Below, piece after piece: positions 1-5,289 of a DNA stretch of 6,952 nucleotides. The position numbers and the translations under genes are program-made. The notes under the pieces were generated by a model that did no database searches, was not told the origin of the DNA, and worked only from the letters and a program-made list of their open reading frames with translations. This DNA comes from Ignavibacteria bacterium (GTDB lineage: Bacteria > Bacteroidota > Ignavibacteria > Ignavibacteriales > Melioribacteraceae). Numbering within the stretch: position 1 is the stretch's first letter; each line of letters opens with the position of its first letter. The stretch is from the NCBI GenBank assembly GCA_027347805.1, contig DAIEQP010000374.1, positions 1 to 6,952 on the forward strand, given 5' to 3'.

Positions 1-585
1 AGGTGAATTATCAAAAAAGTTTTTGAATTTAGCTTCGCTTTCAGCAAGTTCTTTCTGGGATTCTATTTCATTTAGTTTTCTTAATCCAGCAATTGAAATA
101 ATTTCTATCAATCCTTTGATAAAGAAAACATAATGTTCTAACTGTTTTCGGCTCCAGATTGGCACCTTTTTGACTGCTTCTAAATATTCATCAATATCAA
201 AACCATATTTAATTGCCTGGTTTCTGAAAAAATCAATATCGGGTGAGTCAAGGAAAAACTGTCCTGTAAAAAAATTACCATAATGAATTCCCCTAATAAT
301 AATTGGTGTAGCATTATCTACCAGGCCATGGGGACATTTATATGTTACAGTCGGGTCCGCCTCATGCAGGTGATCGATAATATACTTATCACTTTTCATA
401 CATTCATTTCTGCACTCAGGATGAACCCTGTGAAATTTAGTACATACATCCTGCCAGCCGGTAGCTGTTAGTATATTGCCATCATTGTCAATAATTGCAG
501 AGGGAAATGAATAAATTTCATTCAATCTGTCCTGAAGCACCTGAAGTTGATTAATATCGATTAAATCTTCCAGTTTATTGATCAT
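1..585 (-). CDS. PocR-domain sensory protein, probable PAS-containing sensor kinase or regulator (partial, 3' end cut by window edge)
   Basis: An open frame of 195 codons starts with ATG at 585 and runs off the left edge without a stop; an in-frame stop (TAA, 609-607) lies just upstream, and TTG at 594 is the only other likely start. Residues about 5-170 match the PocR sensory domain: residues 27-33 read FPSAIID, C48 is followed by FH, C58 and C62 lie in HPECRNECMKSD, C84 lies in KCPHGLVD, and GNFFTGQFF follows near 103. PocR domains are predicted to sense small hydrocarbon-type ligands; the four cysteines suggest a metal or redox site. From about 174 a helical linker leads into ESEAKFKNFFDNSP, the usual beginning of a PAS domain. 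Together PocR plus PAS suggests a cytoplasmic histidine kinase or diguanylate cyclase, but no output domain is visible. No transmembrane segment is seen. The domain call is firm; the output function is unknown. Confidence 0.85.
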   Translation of the reverse strand, partial: MINKLEDLIDINQLQVLQDRLNEIYSFPSAIIDNDGNILTATGWQDVCTKFHRVHPECRNECMKSDKYIIDHLHEADPTVTYKCPHGLVDNATPIIIRGIHYGNFFTGQFFLDSPDIDFFRNQAIKYGFDIDEYLEAVKKVPIWSRKQLEHYVFFIKGLIEIISIAGLRKLNEIESQKELAESEAKFKNFFDNSP

Positions 586-639
586 GTTAATCAAACCCTG
601 ATAAATTTATTAATTACTGTCTATCGACTCTTCATTATC

Positions 640-668
640 GAAATATTTATAACTAAATAAAAGGTCAA
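640..668 (-). promoter_or_regulatory. Weak candidate promoter for the PocR-domain gene
   Basis: On the minus strand TTGACC (668-663) matches five of six bases of a -35 box, and 17 bases later TATTTC (645-640) is a poor -10, matching three of six. It lies about 55 bases before the ATG at 585. The -35 is good but the -10 is weak, and AT-rich DNA gives such matches by chance. Confidence 0.25.
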
Positions 669-768
669 GAGAATAAAAAATCTTCCTCTAAATATTTCCC
701 CGTAATCTCAATTAATAATAATAATTAATCAATCAAATTGAAAGTAGATTATAATTCATTTCATAATT

Positions 769-790
769 GTAAATCATCTTTTAGATTTAC
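769..790. repeat. 7-bp inverted repeat downstream of the nuclease gene, possible weak terminator
   Basis: GTAAATC (769-775) and GATTTAC (784-790) form a perfect 7-bp stem with an 8-base loop, 21 bases past the nuclease stop codon. The stem has only two G-C pairs and no run of T follows in the nuclease direction, so termination would be weak. The remainder of the 586-810 gap is very AT-rich and holds nothing else I can support. Confidence 0.3.
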
Positions 791-810
791 CAAAACTCAC
801 AGAGACATGG

Positions 811-1431
811 TTACCGGCATAGAACAATATGTGATTTTAGTTTACCCTCAAGTTCAGTTATGTTCATTGTATCCAAAACTGCTTTAGCTGTATTGCTGAA
901 CCAGCCGCAGAACAAAACTTTTTTTGATTTAACCGACTGAACAACTTTCCAGCAGTAGGAAGGTACTGCTGCGCTGCCAATCTTTTGATCTCCAAAGAAA
1001 CCGCCGCATATTATATAAAGCTTTTCCTTCTGCGACCATTCTCTCACTTTTGTATCAATCTTCTTCCATATTCCCCTGTTTAAATTTGTTGTTTGTGGAA
1101 GGCAGTTGTAATAGCGGAATGTTAATTCTTCCTTGGAGCAGTCAGAAGCAAAGTCCTCTGCGTTTGCTAAATGTCCCTTATCATATTTAGTTCCTTTGTA
1201 ATCTTCATCTGTTGCGCAATTAAGTTTATCATCATCATTTTTAAAAGAGAAATGTTTCGCATCCCTATCGCATTCGCCCCCGCCTTTGTATAAATAATAA
1301 CTTACATATCTCGGCTGATGAAATTCGTTGCTGAAATTTACCTTGTAAATTCCTTTATCAATTTTGATCTGCGCATTGCTTACTATCCAGTTAGCAAAAA
1401 TAAATACAAGAGCAATAAAGAGGTTTTTCAA
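811..1431 (-). CDS. Secreted DNA/RNA non-specific endonuclease (NUC1 / Serratia nuclease family)
   Basis: The 206-residue product belongs to the beta-beta-alpha-metal endonucleases, which cut DNA and RNA using one Mg2+ ion. Residues 1-20 look like a signal peptide, with a hydrophobic core and a likely cut after SNA before Gln21. The catalytic motif is DKGH at 84-87 (family form DRGH), with H87 as general base. The metal-site motif follows at 109-126, NCLPQTTNLNRGIWKKID, with N118 as the metal-ligand asparagine. The family usually has Glu where this protein has D126 (Glu127 in the Serratia enzyme). Eight cysteines (54, 72, 98, 110, 142, 160, 175, 205) remain in the mature chain, enough for four disulfides, which fits export. 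The start is TTG at 1431, chosen because AAGGAG lies 7 bases upstream and the signal peptide follows directly. The gene stands alone; a role in extracellular nucleic-acid scavenging is inferred. Confidence 0.9.
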   Translation of the reverse strand: MKNLFIALVFIFANWIVSNAQIKIDKGIYKVNFSNEFHQPRYVSYYLYKGGGECDRDAKHFSFKNDDDKLNCATDEDYKGTKYDKGHLANAEDFASDCSKEELTFRYYNCLPQTTNLNRGIWKKIDTKVREWSQKEKLYIICGGFFGDQKIGSAAVPSYCWKVVQSVKSKKVLFCGWFSNTAKAVLDTMNITELEGKLKSHIVLCR

Positions 1432-1560
1432 TTATCATCTCCTTGGTTAATTCTGAATATTTAAATAACAATATAGTATATAAAAATTTTTTACTAACCT
1501 GTATACTTATTTCAAGGCTTGCACATAAGAGCACTAGTAGGTATGTTGAATATGTTCAGA
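1432..1560. promoter_or_regulatory. Divergent intergenic region between the nuclease and HMG-CoA-lyase-like genes
   Basis: Both flanking genes are transcribed outward, so both promoters should lie here. The stretch 1451-1512 is almost wholly A/T, with several -10-like hexamers: on the minus strand TATACT (1480-1475) and TATATT (1475-1470), and on the plus strand TATACT (1502-1507). None has a convincing -35 at 16-18 bases, so I do not place a specific promoter. Confidence 0.4.
1439..1444 (-). promoter_or_regulatory. Shine-Dalgarno site fixing the TTG start of the nuclease
   Basis: Minus-strand AAGGAG ends 7 bases before the TTG at 1431. A nearby ATG at 1438-1436 is in another frame and meets a stop after 15 codons, so the site supports TTG initiation, which may keep expression low. 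Confidence 0.7.
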
Positions 1561-2478
1561 ATGAGTAATATGAAAAAAATCATTATTCATGAAGTTGGCT
1601 TGCGGGATGGTCTCCAGATGGAGAAACAGACAGTTCCGCTTGAACAAAAAATAGAATGGATTAGAAAGCTATTAACTTCCGGTGTTGATATTATTCAGCT
1701 TGGCTCGTTTGTTCATCCGCTTAAAGTACCTCAGTTAGCCGATACAGACCAATTATTCAAATACTTTAACAAGCCGGAAAATAAAGCAGGAAGTGTTGTA
1801 CTATCTGCACTGATTCTTAATGAAAAAGGATTTGAGCGGGGTGAAGTTTGCGGTGTTGAAATGTATAATATGGGAGTTTCTGCAAGCGAAACACACAGCA
1901 TGAAGAACAGCGGTATGACAATTACAGAAGCAACTCAAAGAATTATCGGCATTGCTAAAAACGTGATTGATGCCGGTAAGCTGGTGCAGGTTTCTGTTCA
2001 ATCTGCATTCGGCTGCGGATTTGAAGGAGAGATTAAAGAAGAGAAAGTATTAGCAATTGTTAAGGAATATATTAATGCTGGAATTAAAAACATTACACTT
2101 GCTGATACAGCCGGACACGCTGTGCCAGACCAGGTTTCAAAATTATTTGATTCATTAAATAAACTTGATTCATCAATTGTATGGGGAACTCATTTTCATA
2201 ATACTTATGGAATGGGTATTGCAAATTGTTATGCAGCATTAAAAGCAGGTGTTACTTATTTCGAATCATCTGTTGCCGGTTTGGGAGGCTGCCCATATAC
2301 AAAAGTTGCAGCTGGTAATGTATGCACAGAAGATTTTGTACACTCTCTTAAGCGCTCAGGTTATGGAAATAATATTGATCTCTCAAAACTAATTGAACTA
2401 GCCAAAGATTTTTCTTCATTCTTTAACCGGGAACTGCCCGGTCTTGTTTACAAAAGCGGTGTAATCGATTACAAATAA
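1561..2478 (+). CDS. Hydroxymethylglutaryl-CoA lyase family protein (HMGL-like TIM barrel)
   Basis: From this start the product has 305 residues, near the usual 300. Classical members split 3-hydroxy-3-methylglutaryl-CoA into acetoacetate and acetyl-CoA, the last step of leucine breakdown. Conserved features are RDGLQ (R15, D16), GSFVHP at 48-53, SASETH at 107-112, GCGFEG at 151-156, D182 in LADTAG, metal ligands H211 and H213 in HFHNTYG, the signature SVAGLGGCPY at 237-246 with C244, then N253 and E257. Position 46 is Gln where human and Pseudomonas HMG-CoA lyases have Glu (Glu72 in human), so the exact reaction is uncertain; a related 3-hydroxyacyl-CoA such as citramalyl-CoA is possible. 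The frame opens upstream at TTG 1519, with ATGs at 1543, 1552, 1561 and 1570. No clear Shine-Dalgarno decides; family alignment favours 1561 or 1570. The gene is followed by a terminator and converges on the CoA-transferase gene. Confidence 0.85.
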   Translation: MSNMKKIIIHEVGLRDGLQMEKQTVPLEQKIEWIRKLLTSGVDIIQLGSFVHPLKVPQLADTDQLFKYFNKPENKAGSVVLSALILNEKGFERGEVCGVEMYNMGVSASETHSMKNSGMTITEATQRIIGIAKNVIDAGKLVQVSVQSAFGCGFEGEIKEEKVLAIVKEYINAGIKNITLADTAGHAVPDQVSKLFDSLNKLDSSIVWGTHFHNTYGMGIANCYAALKAGVTYFESSVAGLGGCPYTKVAAGNVCTEDFVHSLKRSGYGNNIDLSKLIELAKDFSSFFNRELPGLVYKSGVIDYK

Positions 2479-2506
2479 AAAATACATTTGTAAATATTTA
2501 TTAGTA

Positions 2507-2546
2507 AATAGCCCAGGAATAAATCATGGGCTATTATTTTTATTTT
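2507..2546 (+). terminator. Rho-independent terminator after the HMGL-like gene, possibly bidirectional
   Basis: AATAGCCCA (2507-2515) and TGGGCTATT (2527-2535) form a perfect 9-bp stem around an 11-base loop. Ten of the next eleven bases after the first A (2537-2546) are T apart from one A. It starts 28 bases past the lyase stop codon. In the opposite direction it lies just beyond the CoA-transferase stop, but the tail there is TACTAATAAATATTTAC, less U-rich, so termination of that operon would be weaker. Confidence 0.85.
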
Positions 2547-2547
2547 C

Positions 2548-3741
2548 CTATATAACTTTCATCTCTCGAAATTTCTGAATCTGCCCGGTTGTGTATCCAA
2601 TTTGTTTTAATATTTCATTTGTATGCTGGCCAAGTGTTGGCGGAGCCGTTTCAACAAGTCCCGGAGTTTTAGAAAACTTTGCGGTAAGATTAAATAATTC
2701 CAGATCACCAATACCATCAAGAGTAACTTTTCCAAAAGTATTTCTGAATTTAACCTGTTCCTGTTTAATCGCCTGATCAAGTGTAAGAATTGCACCGGCA
2801 GGAATATCATGTTCATTAAATTGCTCAACCCATTCTGCAGTATCCTTTTCAGCGAGTCTCTCATTCAAAATGGATTTTAATTCTTTGCGGTTCTTCTTTC
2901 TAACCTCGTTATTTTTAAATCGAGGATCACTTTTCAATTCTGAAAGTCCAAGAAGATCGGCAAGATTCTCCCATTGTTCCTGTTTATTAGCCGAAATATT
3001 CATAAAGCCATTTTTCGTTTTAAACACTCCGGATGGCGATGCAGTAAAATTATCATTCCCCATCAAAATAGGCTGCTGATGACCAATCATTAAATTTGCA
3101 ACAACCCAACCCATCAGCGGCATTATAGAATCAAGAAGAGCAACATCAATAAACTGTCCTTCACCAGTTCTTTCTCTGTAGAAAAGAGCAGCCATAACTG
3201 CAAACGCCGCATTTAATCCGCCAACAGTATCACATAAAGGAAATCCGGCACGGAGCGGATGAAAATTTTCATCTCCGTTGATTGCCATCTCCCCGCTTAA
3301 TCCCTGTATAATCTGATCGTAAGCAGGTCTTGATGAATCGGGTCCTGATTGACCGAATCCAGAAATTGCACAATAAATTAGGCGCGGATTAATTTCCGAA
3401 AGAATATCGTATGAAAGGCCGAGACGATTCATTACGTCGGGACGAAAATTTTCAACAACAATATCTGAATCGGCGGCAAGTTTTTTAAAGATTGTCTTTC
3501 CTTCAGTGGATTTTAGATTTAGTGTAATCGATTTTTTATTTGCGTTTTGAGCAAGGAAGCTTGTCCCCATTAGCTTCTGATTATATTCGGGTACGCACCC
3601 AAGATTTCTTGCAAGATCACCATTTTCCGGATTCTCAATTTTAATTACATCTGCACCGGCCAACGCAAAATGAAGCGTAGCAAATGGTCCGGACAATACA
3701 TTTGTCAAATCAAGAATCCGAATTCCATCTAAAAGTTTCAT
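2548..3741 (-). CDS. Class III CoA-transferase (CaiB/BaiF family)
   Basis: The 397-residue protein has the normal length and order of the formyl-CoA transferase / CaiB family, which move CoA between carboxylic acids through an aspartyl-CoA thioester and form interlocked dimers. Seen here are GIRILDLTNVLSGPF at 6-20, GADVIKIENPENGD at 29-42, NKKSITLNLK at 68-77, VVENFRPDVMNRLGL at 95-109, SGFGQSGP at 127-134 and YDQIIQGLSG at 141-150. D171 in FPLCDTVGG is the expected catalytic aspartate. ERTGEGQFIDVALLDS at 190-205 and a C-terminal TLGQHTNEIL complete the pattern. It is last in a leftward run, 49 bases after lat, so it is probably co-transcribed with lat. Substrate cannot be read from sequence. 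By context, candidates are glutarate (as in the mammalian SUGCT enzyme, which takes CoA from succinyl-CoA), 3-hydroxy-3-methylglutarate, or itaconate/citramalate; the first fits lysine breakdown, the others fit the convergent lyase gene. Confidence 0.9.
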   Translation of the reverse strand: MKLLDGIRILDLTNVLSGPFATLHFALAGADVIKIENPENGDLARNLGCVPEYNQKLMGTSFLAQNANKKSITLNLKSTEGKTIFKKLAADSDIVVENFRPDVMNRLGLSYDILSEINPRLIYCAISGFGQSGPDSSRPAYDQIIQGLSGEMAINGDENFHPLRAGFPLCDTVGGLNAAFAVMAALFYRERTGEGQFIDVALLDSIMPLMGWVVANLMIGHQQPILMGNDNFTASPSGVFKTKNGFMNISANKQEQWENLADLLGLSELKSDPRFKNNEVRKKNRKELKSILNERLAEKDTAEWVEQFNEHDIPAGAILTLDQAIKQEQVKFRNTFGKVTLDGIGDLELFNLTAKFSKTPGLVETAPPTLGQHTNEILKQIGYTTGQIQKFREMKVI

Positions 3742-3790
3742 GAATTTCTCACATTATATTTATGTCATTAGTGATTTTATTTTTCTAAGT

Positions 3791-5152
3791 CTACCTCCTG
3801 ATTTCTTTCAGGCATTTCCTTAATATTTCAATTCCCTCTTCAACTTCATCAAAAGAAAGATTTAATGGAGGACGAAAACGTATTGTCTTTTCGGAACATC
3901 CAAGAAGAACTAATCCATTTTTAACTGCATTTTGTCTTATCAAATCCCGATTCTCTTTGGAGTTAATATCTATAGCACAGAATAATCCAAGTCCGCGTGC
4001 GTTTGAAACAATCTCAGGGTATTCAAGTTCAAGCTTATCAAGATGCTGATGCAGAGAATTTCCGACAAGAAGAGCATTTTCAACAAGATTTTCCTCTGCA
4101 ATAATTTCCAGAGTCTTTGTTGCTCTAACCATATCAATAAGATTGCCGCCGAATGTTGAATTGATGCGGCTTGAGAGATGAAAAACATTTTCTTCTGCTT
4201 CGTCTATTCTATTGCTGCACATAAATCCGCAAATGTGAGTCTTCTTTCCGAAAGTGACCATATCGGGTTTCACATAATATTCATGCGCCCACATTTTGCC
4301 TGTTATGCCGATACCGGTTTGTATTTCATCAAAGATCAGCATTATTTCATTTTCATCGCATAGATGGCGAAGACTTTCAAAAAATTCCTTCCTGAAAAAA
4401 TTATCTCCTCCTTCACCCTGTATAGGCTCAATAATCAATGCGGCTATATCATCACGATTTTCTCTTATAGCTTTTTTAATCTGGTGAATTGCAAGATTCT
4501 CCTCCAGTTTTACTTTTTCCAATCGTTCTTCAGTAAGAGGGAAAGAAAGAACCGGGCTATTTATTCTTGGCCATTGAAATTTGGGGAAGTATTTAATCTT
4601 TACCGGATCTGTATTAGTGAGTGATAAAGTATAACCGCTTCTTCCGTGAAAAGCATTTTTAAAATGTATTACCTGTGTTCCTACTTCCCTGTTATATCCT
4701 TTCTGGAAATTTTTTCTGATCTTCCAATCGAATGCTGCCTTAAGGGCATTCTCGTTTGCAAGAGTTCCTCCATCAACAAAGAAGAGATAAGAGAAACCGG
4801 ATGGCATTGCCAGGTGTGCAAATGTTTCGACAAACTCAGCCATTTCAACTGTGTAAGCATCTGAATTGGATGGTTTGTTTACCCCCAGCTTTCCAAGCTT
4901 TTCCAGAAACTCAGGAGTCGTTAATTTGGGATGATTAAACCCGATTGCACTGGAAGCAAAAAATGTAAAGTAGTCGAGAAGAATTTTATCTGTCAGCGAA
5001 TCATAAATATAGGAACCATGACTTTTATTAAGATCAATTACGAAATTAAATCCATCGGCAAGCATGTGCTTACTGAGCACCGGGTGAACCTGGAGAGGAG
5101 AAATTTTAAATGGAAAATCTACAGCTGCTTTACTGTTTTCTTTACAGAACAT
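3791..5152 (-). CDS. lat: L-lysine 6-aminotransferase (lysine epsilon-aminotransferase)
   Basis: The 453-residue protein is a class III, PLP-dependent aminotransferase that resembles mycobacterial lysine epsilon-aminotransferase along nearly its whole length. It transfers the epsilon-amino group of L-lysine to 2-oxoglutarate, giving 2-aminoadipate 6-semialdehyde and glutamate. Shared blocks include FVIDLNKSHGSYIYD (37-51), LLDYFTFFAS (58-67), GFNHPKL (71-77), NKPSNSDAYTVEMAEFVETFA (92-112), AFHGRSGYTLSLTNT (167-181), IEPIQGEGGD (241-250), LIFDEIQTG (272-280), FGKKTHICG (301-309), NSTFGGNLIDMVRA (331-344) and RFRPPL (425-430). K303 should carry the PLP, D275 should contact its ring nitrogen, and E247 matches the switch glutamate of the M. 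tuberculosis enzyme (Glu243). The ATG at 5152 is supported by GAGGTG just upstream. The aldehyde dehydrogenase that would act next lies 129 bases upstream. In actinobacteria Lat serves beta-lactam synthesis or lysine use; no beta-lactam gene is here, so catabolism is likelier. Confidence 0.95.
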   Translation of the reverse strand: MFCKENSKAAVDFPFKISPLQVHPVLSKHMLADGFNFVIDLNKSHGSYIYDSLTDKILLDYFTFFASSAIGFNHPKLTTPEFLEKLGKLGVNKPSNSDAYTVEMAEFVETFAHLAMPSGFSYLFFVDGGTLANENALKAAFDWKIRKNFQKGYNREVGTQVIHFKNAFHGRSGYTLSLTNTDPVKIKYFPKFQWPRINSPVLSFPLTEERLEKVKLEENLAIHQIKKAIRENRDDIAALIIEPIQGEGGDNFFRKEFFESLRHLCDENEIMLIFDEIQTGIGITGKMWAHEYYVKPDMVTFGKKTHICGFMCSNRIDEAEENVFHLSSRINSTFGGNLIDMVRATKTLEIIAEENLVENALLVGNSLHQHLDKLELEYPEIVSNARGLGLFCAIDINSKENRDLIRQNAVKNGLVLLGCSEKTIRFRPPLNLSFDEVEEGIEILRKCLKEIRR

Positions 5153-5156
5153 AATG

Positions 5157-5162
5157 CACCTC
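5157..5162 (-). promoter_or_regulatory. Shine-Dalgarno site for lat
   Basis: Minus-strand GAGGTG, with the GAGG core ending 6 bases before the ATG at 5152, supports that start over downstream methionines, and keeps the N-terminal segment before the conserved PLQVHPVLSKHML. Confidence 0.6.
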
Positions 5163-5192
5163 GAAATTCTATTAATGAATGGAGTGAGCTGC

Positions 5193-5211
5193 GTACTATA
5201 ATATTAAGTAC
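5193..5211. promoter_or_regulatory. 19-bp AT-centred dyad upstream of lat, candidate operator
   Basis: GTACT (5193-5197) and AGTAC (5207-5211) flank a 9-base A/T-only centre, 41 bases before the lat start. Size and AT-rich centre resemble Lrp/AsnC-type operators, and in mycobacteria lat is known to neighbour an Lrp-family regulator gene. On the minus strand TTCTGA, 17 bases, then TAATAT is a poor promoter match overlapping the dyad. No regulator gene is in the window, so this is a suggestion only. Confidence 0.3.
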
Positions 5212-5223
5212 ACACTTTCCCAT

Positions 5224-5289
5224 TCAGAAGAATTCCTGGTGCTCGAACAATGAAATAATAAATGGACGACCCTGTTTCGCTTTACTCAT
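5224..5289 (-). other. 21-codon ORF overlapping the end of the aldehyde dehydrogenase gene
   Basis: An ATG at 5289-5287 overlaps the aldehyde dehydrogenase stop codon in the string ATGAGTAA and opens a 21-codon frame beginning MSKAKQGRPF and ending in TGA at 5226-5224. The overlap is of the kind seen in translational coupling. The peptide has two lysines close together but no lysine run as in an attenuator leader. It could be chance. Seventy-one bases separate it from lat. Confidence 0.15.

Noticed and set aside
283..471. 62-codon frame on the plus strand
   Set aside because: It is antisense to the PocR domain, whose conserved cysteines and motifs show the minus strand is the coding one.
710..740. 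ATTAAT/AATAAT repeats in the gap after the PocR gene
   Set aside because: They are simple A/T-rich sequence with no unit conservation beyond what base composition explains.
1519..1560. N-terminal extension of the HMGL-like protein from TTG at 1519
   Set aside because: No Shine-Dalgarno precedes it and the extra residues have no counterpart in HMG-CoA lyases; ATG 1543 remains possible.
2607..2864. 85-codon frame on the minus strand inside the CoA-transferase gene
   Set aside because: It is a shifted reading of the same strand; the CoA-transferase frame is continuous and conserved here.
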